64,000 nucleotides of DNA, taken from Bacteroidota bacterium (GTDB lineage: Bacteria > Bacteroidota > Bacteroidia > J057 > JADKCL01). Positions within the stretch are counted from its first letter, which is position 1. The number at the start of each line of letters is the position of its first letter. Made by a program: the position numbers and the translations under genes. The notes under the pieces are model-generated. The model was not told the origin of the DNA and did not search any database. It saw nothing but the letters and a program-made list of their open reading frames with translations. The DNA lies in contig JADKCL010000007.1 of NCBI GenBank assembly GCA_016718825.1, positions 186,001 to 250,000 of the forward strand, read 5' to 3'. This document shows, piece after piece, positions 53,513 through 63,029 of the stretch.

Positions 53513-53617
53513 CCATGTTGAACCGGAGAGCCGAACTCTCGGCTAGCACGTAACTCCCTTCGGAGCACCCAACCCCGCCATTTACAAACGACCTCCCAGC
53601 TGTAGTTGCTCGTGTGA
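53513..53617. other. short gap with hairpin
   Basis: AGCCGAACTCTCGGCT (about 53531-53546) forms a 6-bp stem with a 4-base loop. Other GGAG/CTCC stretches surround it, but no attC-like core pair is convincing. Confidence 0.3.
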
Positions 53618-54498
53618 TCATAAATTTCCCGATTCCCAATTTTTCCAGCTGTTATTGGATTTTTGCGTTGGCTTCCAATTTGTCGTGTCTCGCGTAACCA
53701 AAACGTTTGCAAGTAGTTTGTACGTTTCTTGTTGGCTAGGCGGGTTTGTCTTTTCGTAGGCGCTTACAAAATGGAATTCGTGAATTGTGATCAGCTTCGG
53801 TATGTCCTTGGGAATATGCATGCGTATTTCATCATCTGTCGCACTGATGAGTGCTGGATTCGTTTCATGCAAATATCTTACCAAGCCTCCAAATCCAATC
53901 AACTTGTTGGGATTCTCATAATCCCGGACTTCGATTCCAAGCTTCTGATAATTTCTATAGTTGCTGTCGAACGGGACAAATTTATCTCTGACCTTAACTT
54001 CTTTGATGTTCTGCCCGATCAATTCAAATGTTTCCATTTCACCACCCTGATTATTTTCAATTCTTTCAAATTCAGTCGGGTCAATGAGGATCACGCGGCT
54101 TGAATTTGTGATGTGAGCCCCTTTCAGGATAGGTTTCAACCGGATAATCAATACAGTTCCCGACGTAGTCCAATTCCTATTTCGGCAGAGGTTCCTCGAT
54201 TTTGATAGCCACTTTTCTCAAAAACGATCACCCATCTTGTCGAGTCGGCGTACAAATGAATTCTATTCCCAGCTGTCTCACAATAACCGTGTTCCAGATC
54301 AAGGAAAAAGTTGTATTTAATATCTTCTGGTTGTCCCGCTGGAAAATACTTGCTCGGGGTTCCGTTAAAAGCCAAGTCCAACTCGCCTAAAATTTCTTTC
54401 TCGTCAAATGCCATTTCTTTTCCGCCATTAAAGTCGTTCTTCACTATCCCCGAACAGGAGAGCAAGAAGAATAATGCTATTATTGGTAGTTGTCTCAT
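53618..54498 (-). pseudogene. DUF7003-like protein split by two frameshifts
   Basis: ATG 54498 begins a lipoprotein-like signal (MRQLPIIALFFLLSCSGIV) and runs FDEKEILGELDLAFNGTPSKYF ... NFFLDLEHGYCETAGNRIHLYAD ... FEKSGYQNRGTSAE. At CC 54176-54177 one base too many shifts the frame; the third frame gives ELDYVGNCIDYPVETYPERG; at CCCC 54118-54121 a second extra base moves to the frame of HITNSSRVILIDPTEFER, METFELIGQ and NSWKNWESGNL. Removing both gives 292 residues, matching my memory of the DUF7003 family from end to end. Members occur as isolated cassette-like genes; role unknown. Confidence 0.75.
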
Positions 54499-54504
54499 GT
54501 GTTC

Positions 54505-54590
54505 GCAGCTAATACCCAGATAGACAAAGCTTTCGTTACCAAGTTCGCAAACATTCCCGAGACTCGCAAAACTTTCGTCTCCCGAGCCAA
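54505..54590 (-). repeat. E element, copy 7
   Basis: AATACCCAGATAGACAAAGC, CAAGTTCGCAAACATTCCCG and CGCAAAACTTTCGTCTCCCG; one of the best matches to the E consensus. Directly upstream of 53618-54498. Confidence 0.7.
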
Positions 54591-54687
54591 CATAGAAGGT
54601 TCACGCGGCTTTCGCAGCTCAACGTCAAGTTGCCGTCCATCCTCTTTCGCCGCCAAAGAATTTATGCCACCACCTATGCCGTCCCAC

Positions 54688-54888
54688 TCACCTCCGAATC
54701 ACCTTCGCCGCAAATGACGAACCCGTTTCCACTTGTTGAATGTTGAGAAAATAAATTCCAGAAGGCAAATCCATCTGCACATTTCCATTCAAAACTTCCG
54801 CCTTGTGAACCAATTGCCCGAAAGTATTGTAAACGGACAGGTCCAACGGACCTTCAACCCCTTCGAATCTGGGACTCCTGTCGATCAT
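54688..54888 (-). pseudogene. orphan T9SS sorting-domain fragment beside the IS element
   Basis: 66 residues: EGVEGPLDLSVYNTFGQLVHKAEVLNGNVQMDLPSGIYFLNIQQVETGSSFAAKVIRR is the end of a type A sorting domain, very close to the C-terminus of 60342-61595. No signal peptide or cargo domain is in front; the frame ends abruptly about 18 bp before the IS terminal repeat. The cargo part was probably lost when the IS or a rearrangement hit the gene. Confidence 0.8.
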
Positions 54889-54905
54889 GGCTAAAATTCA
54901 GGATG

Positions 54906-56227
54906 GAGACTGTTGCACAACCTCATGCCAAAATCCTCACTTCCTCCATCAAATATTCTGAGGTGTTTTTTGCCTTTGGAAAGTCTGTTTATTTTCCAAA
55001 GCCGGGCTCGGGAGATGGCTCGGGTATCGATTTTTGCTCGAAAACTTGTTCGTATTCCGGTTTTAGGGACTAATTCAGCATGTTAGGTTAAGCTCCGTCA
55101 ATAGCCTCGGTGCCCGTCTCAGGTTGCAACAAATCGTTCTAGAATGTGTTGACCGTTTGTTCTTTCCAGGCCTCGGTATCGTGCTTTGCCTGTGCCGAAC
55201 CATCGTTTTGCCCTCCAAACGTTCGCCCGACCACCCATCGAACGGAGCTGATAAGCCTGTTTTTCTTCTTGTAGTATGTGCTCAACTCATGGTTTCGACT
55301 CTTTTTCATTATCCCGTTGTATAACTGCTTGCTTCGCAAGTGCGAATTTGGGTTGGCCTCCGAGCAATATCCCTTGTCAGCATAAAGCGAAGTCTTGGGG
55401 GCTGGTTCAGCTCGCTCGATCAGCAACTCAAGGACTTGACCGTCATGGGTGTTGGCTGCTGTTGTTTCTACTGCAAGCACGATGCCGTTCATATCAGTAG
55501 CGTGGTGCTTTTTATAGCCGTAATATAGCTTGCCGGCCTTTTTGTCCACGCCGCCTCAACGTCACGCCAGGGCTTTTGACCATCTTCTGAAGCTTGGCCC
55601 CGTCTTGTGACCGTTGCCTGGCGCAACCGCCTCATTGTCACCTTCACTTCGTATTGCGCCTTGCTTTGGCTTCAGCGGGCTCTCTCTGATGGAAGCGTCC
55701 ACGATCGTCCCGGTACGAACCAACAGCCTTTTTCTTGCAATTGACGGTTCACTTCGTCCAAAAGCGTATGCCATACTTCCTGGGTGGACAGCATGGTTCC
55801 GGAACCGGGACACGATGCTGTGGTCCGGTATGGAATCCTCAAGGGATAGCCCGCAGAACCGCGTAAAGGAAATCGAATCATTCACGTGGTCCTCCAATTC
55901 CCTGTCACTCAGCCCATACCAAATTCCAAGCAAACTCATTTTGAAAAGCACAAGGCCAGCGTAGCAAGGATTGCCATCCAAGCGCTTCCCACGCGTGTCA
56001 AATTGATCAATGACCTTTTCGATGCTCCCCCAGTCGATCATAGCATTGACGGCATCGAAAAAGCGTGTATTGATCTTGCGCTTGCTTAAAGCCAATTCTG
56101 CGAAGCTCATATTTCCTGTGTTTTTCTTCATGATGATGCCATGAAGTTCAAAATCAGAACCCTCCCCAGTCAATGTGCGATATCTACAACTGCTTGTGGA
56201 TTGTGGTCAGTACGGTGCAACAATCTC
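54906..56227 (-). mobile_element. IS5-like insertion sequence, degenerate
   Basis: 1322 bp bounded by inverted GAGAyTGTTGCAC (54906-54918 and 56215-56227, one mismatch). It holds one transposase gene that is broken in several places. I found no clear target-site duplication. Insertion lies next to an orphan T9SS tail. Confidence 0.75.
55075..56131 (-). pseudogene. IS5-family DDE transposase, multiple frame breaks
   Basis: From ATG 56131 the DUF772-type start FAELALSKRKINTRFFDAVNAMIDW, DQFDTRGKRLDGNPCYAGLVLFKM and GLSDRELEDHVNDSISFTRFCGL is followed by DHSIVSRFRN. The reading then changes frame (STQEVWHTLLDEVNRQLQEKGC), returns for TIVDASIRESPLKPKQGA (first catalytic Asp), changes again around KLQKMVKSPGV, and again before KAGKLYYGYKKHHATD, LYADKGYCSEANPN (second Asp) and RWVVGRTFGG. 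Two further breaks lead to ICCNLRRAPRLLTELNLTC ending at 55075. At least six breaks in 1 kb mean it is inactive even if some are base-call errors. Acts, when intact, by cut-and-paste transposition. Confidence 0.85.
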
Positions 56228-56355
56228 GGATTACGTGGAGAAGCGATGACAAGCTGCTTGGCAAGGTATTCCCTGCTCCAAAGCAACAACCTTCCGCAAA
56301 GCAAATCCGCCCCCGGTTCAAAAATCACCATTTAAATTCCTGAAAACCGTGACGA

Positions 56356-57039
56356 TTATTGGATATGAACGCGGGTATGCATCACGCGTGCTTTGTCGGC
56401 GATACGAAGCAGGTAAAGTCCCTTTGCGAATCCGGAGACGGGAAAATTCAAATTGCCATGGGTGGGTATTTCGGACGTTGCAACCAATTTTCCGTCAACG
56501 CCATACAATTGCATCAACGCACCGGGATACATGGTCATGCCTGTTTGAATATGCAGAATGTCCGTTGCAGGATTGGGGTAAATCGCAACATTGGCTTGGA
56601 CAATTGTCGGTGAAACACCCGTAATCACATCTATGAGGTACGTAAGGGTGTCGATTTCCAATGGGAAGGCATCATCCCAGATCTTGTATTTTACGGTGGC
56701 CGAACCTGTCGTTTGAAATGGATAAAAGTCCAATCTTAAAAAGCCATCCTCCTGTGGGGCCACAGGCATCATTGTTCCCGAAGGAATTACGCTCGCATAG
56801 GAAGACTGATTGTCGATAACAGTCACGGTCCATGAAGGATCGCAGGTATTGCTGATCAATTCATACTTCAATAGAATGGAATCATTGCCTCGGTTCTGCA
56901 TAATTGGGAGTTCCAAGACCCCGCCCACAACCAACGTTCCGCTGACAACGGGCCCCGGGCTGAGGGTATAAGTTTGGGCATTCCCAACCAAAGCAGCGAA
57001 AAGCAAGAGGGGGAGTAAAAAGATCGATTTCATTTTCAA
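56356..57039 (-). CDS. small secreted T9SS protein
   Basis: 227 residues; signal peptide KSIFLLPLLLFAALVGNAQ from ATG 57039 (or 57033). The cargo part (about 25-140) is one beta-sandwich domain (PGPVVSGTLVVGGVLELPI; GFLRLDFYPFQTTGSATVKYKIWDD). The sorting domain starts VAIYPNPATDILHI and ends KGLYLLRIADKARVMHTRVHIQ. Secreted or surface-bound. It starts two bases after the stop of 57042-57497, so they may be cotranscribed. Confidence 0.85.
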   Translation of the reverse strand: MKMKSIFLLPLLLFAALVGNAQTYTLSPGPVVSGTLVVGGVLELPIMQNRGNDSILLKYELISNTCDPSWTVTVIDNQSSYASVIPSGTMMPVAPQEDGFLRLDFYPFQTTGSATVKYKIWDDAFPLEIDTLTYLIDVITGVSPTIVQANVAIYPNPATDILHIQTGMTMYPGALMQLYGVDGKLVATSEIPTHGNLNFPVSGFAKGLYLLRIADKARVMHTRVHIQ

Positions 57040-57041
57040 TG

Positions 57042-57497
57042 CTATTCAATTTCCTTCGTTTCATGCACCTCATAACGAGCTTTTGGTTTCCATCGTTTTC
57101 CGAAAACCATAAGCTGGATAATCCATAAAAACCAATATGTCGGAAATCTTAAATATGTATAAAGAACTTCGAAATTGTCAATAATTCCGATTGTTGATTG
57201 TACGCGTTTGATTTCGATAAACTGTGAAATCAATGGTAAAATAAATCCGAACAGAAGTCCACCTACTAGACAGCCTACTTTCTCGCTAATCAGTACTTTG
57301 CGGAATTTTACATTGAGGTTTTTTGATTTGACAATTGAACAGAGATCTCTGGCGCCGCTGAAAACTTGCCGATTGATTTCAAACCAATAGCAAACTAGCC
57401 GCTGATGCCTTCCAAAATCCCCGTCACAGATCGCCCCCTCATTCGGTGGTTGTGATATCACCGGCCTCTTATTGTGATGTATCACCTTTTCGTCCAT
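57042..57497 (-). CDS. small membrane protein of unknown function
   Basis: 151 residues; the first 50 look unlike a folded protein, so the real start may be further in, for example near 57400. Two or three hydrophobic segments: KVGCLVGGLLFGFILPLISQFI and LRFPTYWFLWIIQLMVF. The C-terminal tail is charged. Its 5' end overlaps the end of 57482-60058 by 16 bases. AT-rich. No family recognised. Confidence 0.5.
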   Translation of the reverse strand: MDEKVIHHNKRPVISQPPNEGAICDGDFGRHQRLVCYWFEINRQVFSGARDLCSIVKSKNLNVKFRKVLISEKVGCLVGGLLFGFILPLISQFIEIKRVQSTIGIIDNFEVLYTYLRFPTYWFLWIIQLMVFGKRWKPKARYEVHETKEIE

Positions 57498-60058
57498 GCC
57501 TGCGATTTACAAGCCTTGCACATTTCGTTAATGGTATTCGTATTAGTCTCCCATTTCCTGGTATATAGGTAAATGTTCAGGCTCTTCTGTTCCCATTCAC
57601 CCCAACCGGAATAGGTGTCGTAGCGCTGTCCTACCACGGGATATCCGTTGCAAAGCTGGCATACCTCCCAAACCGCTTGTATTTCTTTATAACCACCCGC
57701 GTCCAATTGTTCTTCGGTCATGGGTTTCAGTCTGCTCACCAATGCATCGCTGTTACTTCCCGGATAAAGTTTCTCTCTTTGCGCTACTACGTAAACATTC
57801 CGTTCGCAATCAAATCCCAATACGATCAGCGGAGAATTTGCGGGATTGGATGACGAGAGATTGGTTTTCGGGGCAAACTTTCTCGATAGCCGTTCGCACT
57901 CATTTTTCGGAGCGTATGCAAATGCTTCGGCCCTCCACGTTTCAATCGTTTTTGTATATTCCTTACTATCAATACCGAGGTTATAAGGAGAGATCTCTCC
58001 CGTAATGATATTAATCGTAAACGCCGAGGCACCCGGATCGTCTATCACCGCATTTGGTTTGGTATAAACAGGCGATTGATGCACAACGAGCAACAATTGC
58101 TTATCCTTCAGGTATACCACATGCGTATAGTTGAACCATCCCGGGAAAATCGTGTTCGGCGTTACGAACTTTTTGTCGGCCATGTCATAAATGGTAAAGC
58201 CGTCATTATAGTAGCTTGAGATCAAATATCGTGATTGAAAAGTCTGTCGATCAATGTTCCCCGGCGTCTTATATCCTTCAATCACCGGCGCATTTCTTGT
58301 TGATCGATCCATAAAGCCTTTATACGGTACATTGCCGTACTGCATGTACCCGATCGATTTCCAATCTGCCAAAGGCACAACCTTGATCTGCCCGGGTTCA
58401 TTCACGTCAAAGGCGAATATTCTTTCGCTGTCCTGAAAAAAAGCTTTGCCTTTCATCAAACGCGTGTCTTCGGTGCCCGGAGGAAAATAATCCGCTTTGA
58501 ATTTGGTGATGACGGTTCCTGTTTTTGTATCAACAAATCTTAACTCACGTCTGTCTATCCCTTTAGAATAGGTAGAAATCAAAGCCTTATCATCATCCAA
58601 TACCGCGACAACATTCATATTCTCAAACTGGGAGGTGAGGACGCCATTTGTATAAAACAACGATGCTGAAGGTTCAGAAGCCGTAATGCCAATGGTATGA
58701 CCGGCGGGACTCAATTGTGTTGCAACAATAGCTCCCGGAACAAGTATCTCCGATGCGAATCCGCCTTTTCCTTTTGTATATTTATCTGCAAAAGTGTAAA
58801 GTGCCTTGCCTTCGGGAAACTGCCAAAGTATTGCCGTGGCACCCGAAAAGTATCGGTCAACCATCAGTACCAGGCCATTGTCTGTTGATCCCGCTAAACC
58901 CAAACGAATGTTTGACCCCCACGCGTGGCGAACTGCGGGAACAGGCATGTTTTCAAGTTTCGCAATTGCGTCATTTCCGATTTTTATCCTGGATTCGTTT
59001 TCCTTAACGGCGATCTTCACGTCTTCACCCACAGGTGTATACTTGAATGACAGCATTTCTTTCGACTTTCCGTCAGCAAGCGAAAAGCCGTTGATATACA
59101 TGTCTGGTCCGCCTGCAAAATTGTCGGAAAAAGTATAAAACAACTTTTGATCCGCTTGCAAAAAGGTTTGATAAACGTAGTCCTTTCGCACCGGCAGCTC
59201 GTGCTGCCCCGGTGCTGAGAGCGGCAGCAATTCCGGATAGCTGTATTCGGCGAATGAGACTTGAGCACGAGCTGTGTAAAATGCTTTTCCGTCAGACCTA
59301 AAATAAATGCGGCCCCCGGGAACCTCCTGCACTGTTTTTAATGTAGCAGGTTCAACAAAAAAAGATTTATCGTCGCCTTCAAAAATCAAGTGCTGATTGC
59401 CGGGCGACATTAACACCCTGTCCAGTGGATAGAAAACGGGGGAATAGATTACTTCTCCTGTAGCGGCATTAACCGCAAACATTTTATTTTCAGTATTGGA
59501 AGAAAAGAAAAGATTTTGTTCCGGCAGGTATATTCGATGTACAAAATCATACGCGTCAATGAATTTTGATTCGCCGGAAGTCAGGTTCACACGATATATT
59601 TTGCTGCTCGCTCCTATTAAGGCAAAAACTGAATCGCGGGAGAAAAATATATCAGGGCTGGTTACGGATCCGATGATCTTCCCCACCGATTTTTTTGCCT
59701 CCGGTTGTGTCCGCCCCTCAAGTAGCGCACGCTTATTCAGCAATGCCTTTTTCTTGACATGATAATCGCTGTACGTGAAAGATTCCCCCACAATCACAAC
59801 ATCGGGCTCCGCACTCATTGCATTGCGCCTGAGTTCATAAGGAAACGGTGATACTTCTTCAACGACCTCTTTTGTGAAGATGTCCCATTTTTTCAGCGTT
59901 AACCTGTCGGAGGTATAAACATATTTGCCATCCGAAGAAAAAGCAACGGATAGATCGCAGTTGCCGGTATAACCCTTCATGGGATATCCTCTGCAGGGTT
60001 CCTGGGCAAAAGCAGCATACGCGACGAAAAGCAGTATAAGGGTGGCAATAACTTTCAT
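57482..60058 (-). CDS. large secreted WD40-like propeller protein with C-terminal Cys pairs
   Basis: 858 residues from ATG 60058; signal peptide MKVIATLILLFVAYAAFAQ. Blade-like motifs such as LSVAFSSDGKYVYTSDRLTLKKWDI, MSPGNQHLIFEGDD and TQLSPAGHTIGITASE suggest one or two WD40/PQQ-type propellers. The last 60 residues carry CQLCNGYPVVGQRYD and CKACKSQAW, two CxxC pairs like a zinc ribbon of the DnaJ class, unusual for a secreted propeller. No sorting domain. The codon bias looks more AT-rich than the core genes. Periplasmic. Function unknown. Confidence 0.75.
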   Translation of the reverse strand: MKVIATLILLFVAYAAFAQEPCRGYPMKGYTGNCDLSVAFSSDGKYVYTSDRLTLKKWDIFTKEVVEEVSPFPYELRRNAMSAEPDVVIVGESFTYSDYHVKKKALLNKRALLEGRTQPEAKKSVGKIIGSVTSPDIFFSRDSVFALIGASSKIYRVNLTSGESKFIDAYDFVHRIYLPEQNLFFSSNTENKMFAVNAATGEVIYSPVFYPLDRVLMSPGNQHLIFEGDDKSFFVEPATLKTVQEVPGGRIYFRSDGKAFYTARAQVSFAEYSYPELLPLSAPGQHELPVRKDYVYQTFLQADQKLFYTFSDNFAGGPDMYINGFSLADGKSKEMLSFKYTPVGEDVKIAVKENESRIKIGNDAIAKLENMPVPAVRHAWGSNIRLGLAGSTDNGLVLMVDRYFSGATAILWQFPEGKALYTFADKYTKGKGGFASEILVPGAIVATQLSPAGHTIGITASEPSASLFYTNGVLTSQFENMNVVAVLDDDKALISTYSKGIDRRELRFVDTKTGTVITKFKADYFPPGTEDTRLMKGKAFFQDSERIFAFDVNEPGQIKVVPLADWKSIGYMQYGNVPYKGFMDRSTRNAPVIEGYKTPGNIDRQTFQSRYLISSYYNDGFTIYDMADKKFVTPNTIFPGWFNYTHVVYLKDKQLLLVVHQSPVYTKPNAVIDDPGASAFTINIITGEISPYNLGIDSKEYTKTIETWRAEAFAYAPKNECERLSRKFAPKTNLSSSNPANSPLIVLGFDCERNVYVVAQREKLYPGSNSDALVSRLKPMTEEQLDAGGYKEIQAVWEVCQLCNGYPVVGQRYDTYSGWGEWEQKSLNIYLYTRKWETNTNTINEMCKACKSQAWTKR

Positions 60059-60341
60059 GGATCAAATTTAAAAAAAGAAAGGATCAACAGGAACTACCCC
60101 GGCAACAACAAGGGCAAATTTGATTGCAGCTTTGCCTTCAGCTCCGCATCGGCGTCGTCAAAGGTGACACGCAGGCATTGATAGCACTATCAGGACTTTG
60201 GCGATGAAAATTCAAACGGTGTGAGCCGAACCTCGGACTGCATCTTTGAAAGAGAGCAAATGGGGGTTGTCATTGCTGTCACAGCAATTTGTGAAGTTGC
60301 TTTTTCAAATTTGAAAACCCTTTTGATGCAGCGAAGACCCC
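60059..60341. other. 283-bp gap, nothing recognised
   Basis: No promoter box of the TAnnTTTG type was clear; short low-complexity AAAAAAAG next to 60058 only. No hairpin or gene fragment convincing. Confidence 0.4.
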
Positions 60342-61595
60342 TTACCTCCGAATCACCTTCGCCGTAACCGACACATTCGATTCCACCTGCTGAATGTTGA
60401 GAAAATACATCCCGGCAGGCAAATCCATCTGCACATTTCCATTCAAAACTTCCTCCTTGTGAACCAATTGTCCGAAAGTATTGTACATGGACAGGTTCAA
60501 CGGACCCGCAATCCCTTCGATTTGGAAGGCATTGTCAAAGGGATTCGGATAGATTTTAATCTCGGATCCGAGGCCATTTTCGGCAATGCTGAGTGGAATG
60601 GAGCAAGTCGTTGGAACGGAGTCGGTCGTGTAAAAGCTGGAACAATTGCTGCAGAATACACTTTTGAAGAAGCAACTTGCGCGTTGCGCCCTGAATTTAG
60701 CGCTCGCATTCCGGAAGATCCCGTGGCCGCCTGTGGTATCTACGGTGAGTTCGCTGCAAATATTGTTGGCGACCAATTCATTGTGGATGGCGCGGGATCC
60801 ATTCACCGTATAATGGGCAAAGGAATTGTCTGCGTCGATGAACACCGTCGAATCCAGTCCGCCATGAAAGGCAACCGTGGGAAGCATTTCGTCGAGATCG
60901 ACTTCGCTTGCAGTGACGCCTCCCCAATTGTTGAAAATGCCCTTGATGGAATAGGTATTCGTCAGGTTATTGCCGGAGGTGTAGAGATTGCCCAATTCAG
61001 CGCTTGCGGCCGTGACATTGTACAACAAGGAGATGCTGTCGAGTTCCGAAGGATCCGCATACACCATGCCCAGCGCCAGTAAGGATCCGGCGCTTTGTCC
61101 ACCCGCAAACAGCCAATTGGTATCCAATCTCACCGCATTTGCATTGTTGACCAAATAGCGCAAGGCAGCATTTCCATCCTGAATCGCCCTGTATCTTGCT
61201 TTGTACTGACCGTACTCCGTAAAGTCAAACCCGAGTCGATAATTGACCGAGGCGCAAACAAAACCGCGCAAAGCCATGTGGATGCACAAGTCCCGAATAT
61301 CCCCCAGTTGTTTGTCGCCCGAGACAAATCCGCCACCATGAAACAGCAGCATCAATGGCCGCTGCGGAGACGTGTCAATCACCAAATTGGGGTAGTAAAG
61401 GTCCATCAACAAGGTATCCGGATTTCCCTGAAAGTCCGTGGCAATACCGTACTGCACATTGGCTGCAATCGTAATGTCCGTCGAATCAAAGAATTGCACT
61501 TCGGTGTAACGGGCGTCATTGGTGCAGTATTGACTGTACGCGTTCCCGATGAGAACGAAGAAAGCTGCGAAAAGGATGGATATTTTAGTTTTCAT
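60342..61595 (-). CDS. secreted alpha/beta-hydrolase (esterase-like) with T9SS domain
   Basis: 417 residues from ATG 61595, signal peptide MKTKISILFAAFFVLIGNAYS. The hydrolase core has the oxyanion motif LFHGGGFVSGD, the nucleophile elbow GGQSAGS (Ser), TVAFHGGLDSTVF (acid region) and a candidate His in TTGGHGIF. This fits carboxylesterase/lipase-type enzymes. A Cys-rich linker (CFFKSVFCSNCSSF) leads to a sorting domain (IYPNPFDNAFQI...NTFGQLVHKEEV...AKVIRR), near-identical to the orphan tail at 54688-54888. Secreted by T9SS; substrate unknown. Confidence 0.88.
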   Translation of the reverse strand: MKTKISILFAAFFVLIGNAYSQYCTNDARYTEVQFFDSTDITIAANVQYGIATDFQGNPDTLLMDLYYPNLVIDTSPQRPLMLLFHGGGFVSGDKQLGDIRDLCIHMALRGFVCASVNYRLGFDFTEYGQYKARYRAIQDGNAALRYLVNNANAVRLDTNWLFAGGQSAGSLLALGMVYADPSELDSISLLYNVTAASAELGNLYTSGNNLTNTYSIKGIFNNWGGVTASEVDLDEMLPTVAFHGGLDSTVFIDADNSFAHYTVNGSRAIHNELVANNICSELTVDTTGGHGIFRNASAKFRAQRASCFFKSVFCSNCSSFYTTDSVPTTCSIPLSIAENGLGSEIKIYPNPFDNAFQIEGIAGPLNLSMYNTFGQLVHKEEVLNGNVQMDLPAGMYFLNIQQVESNVSVTAKVIRR

Positions 61596-61715
61596 GATGT
61601 TTTTTTTTGATGCATTTTGACGTTTTTCAGCACTTGATTGCCCACCTGCATGGAACGAAAGACAGCGGAGAATGCTCGATTCAACCATTGAATTTGAACC
61701 TTCTCCAAGCTGATA

Positions 61716-62750
61716 CTACTTGTTGTCCTCTTCATCATTTGGCTTGGGAATTTGGATCGATGGAAGTGAATCCCCCAGCGATTTTGCTACCTGATAATGC
61801 GACCAGTTTTCGATTTCATTTTCTCCATAAATGATCATTCGTACTTCAACGTCCTTCGTATCCATATCACCAACGTACATTCTCTGATGGTCGGGAATAT
61901 TTTCGTAACTCATTTTAAGTTTATTTTTATTCTCCACCGAGGGATTACTGCGATAGCTTTCCAAGTCCTTTCTACAAATTTCAATGGAGGATGGCTGACC
62001 GTTCAATTCTCTCAGCATATCCTTCATTTCAAGCAGTTTGTCGTGAACCGAATTAACGTATTGGACCTCCAATGCCTTGAAGCTTCCAAGTCCATAAATG
62101 GATATGTTCGTATGCAATGGAATTTCGCTTACCACGACCCCTTCCCGGATCAAATTTTCAAATTCCGACATGGTCAATTCCAGCGGATTCTCCAGTCTTG
62201 AAAGTCGAATGGTAGCGTCCGGAAAGACATTGACCCTCACCAAATGAAAATCGTCCGAAGTCTTGTAAAACAGATTCAAACTCTGCCCGTTTATCTTCTC
62301 AGGAAAAATATCGAATGGATAGGACTTCCTTTCTTTGTAAACGGTACCATTCCCACTTTCACCAATTCTAACGCCATTAATGATTTTTTCAGTGTACGTA
62401 TACATGTTCTCAAATTTCGGATTAAGCTCCGCAATGAGACTTTCCACATACGCAATAAACGTTTCTTCATTGAAAATCCAATTTCCATCACCGACAATCC
62501 AACCTCCCAAACCATGTATGGAAATTGCTTTGTTGTCTGGCACACTCAAACTCACCCAACCCCGTTGAACATCCCTTACGAAATGTTCGAAATCTTCAAA
62601 ATTCCAACATTCAACCCTTCCATTTTCATAAACATCGATGTCCACAAAAAAGTGAGCCCCGTTTTTAATAAACGCAGGTATTGAATATCCTTCAATGACC
62701 TCTCTTCGGTAAACCTTCGTTGTTGGTCTAATCATTTTTGTTTTGTCCAT
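61716..62750 (-). CDS. cytoplasmic protein with two similar halves, unknown function
   Basis: 344 residues from ATG 62750. The first half has FIKNGAHFFVDIDVYENGRVECWNFEDFEHFVRDVQRGWVSLSVPDNKAISIHGLGGW, and the second repeats the plan (YKTSDDFHLVRVNVFPDATIRLSRLENPLELTMSEFENLIREG, IPLHTNISIYGLGSF). So an internal duplication of a domain ending in ISIxGLG. AT-rich, no signal peptide, accessory-type gene; Ser/Asp-rich tail. No family recognised. Confidence 0.75.
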   Translation of the reverse strand: MDKTKMIRPTTKVYRREVIEGYSIPAFIKNGAHFFVDIDVYENGRVECWNFEDFEHFVRDVQRGWVSLSVPDNKAISIHGLGGWIVGDGNWIFNEETFIAYVESLIAELNPKFENMYTYTEKIINGVRIGESGNGTVYKERKSYPFDIFPEKINGQSLNLFYKTSDDFHLVRVNVFPDATIRLSRLENPLELTMSEFENLIREGVVVSEIPLHTNISIYGLGSFKALEVQYVNSVHDKLLEMKDMLRELNGQPSSIEICRKDLESYRSNPSVENKNKLKMSYENIPDHQRMYVGDMDTKDVEVRMIIYGENEIENWSHYQVAKSLGDSLPSIQIPKPNDEEDNK

Positions 62751-62783
62751 TTTAAAAAAGTTGAATTGCATGAAAGGGGTTCT

Positions 62784-62918
62784 TCAACGCACCGTCACGA
62801 CCTGACCTCCCGCAACGCCGTGCGCAAATCCCTGCAAATCCCCCAGATTGACCAAAGTTTTCTTCCATTTCGGATCGAAAATAGTCAAAAAGGACGTCTC
62901 GGCAATAGAAAAGCGCAT
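62784..62918 (-). CDS. possible small protein
   Basis: 44 residues from ATG 62918: MRFSIAETSFLTIFDPKWKKTLVNLGDLQGFAHGVAGGQVVTVR. It looks more protein-like than chance and sits just downstream of the hydrolase at 63030. It could be a short ORF or the tail of a broken gene. Low confidence. Confidence 0.3.
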   Translation of the reverse strand: MRFSIAETSFLTIFDPKWKKTLVNLGDLQGFAHGVAGGQVVTVR

Positions 62919-63029
62919 TGATCTTGATTTACGGATAGCTTGCTGTGTTTTTGCACCATTCAGTCTGGTCTTCCGAAAATACCAATTGCCCGCCAAGGAG
63001 ACCACCCGAAGGGCATGCCCGTCCCTCCA

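Noticed and set aside
53531..53546. tRNA-like or attC-like hairpin AGCCGAACTCTCGGCT
   Set aside because: A lone 6-bp stem; no acceptor or anticodon arms and no core pair.
60459..61082. Plus-strand frame inside the esterase gene
   Set aside because: Antisense to a clear alpha/beta-hydrolase with T9SS domain.
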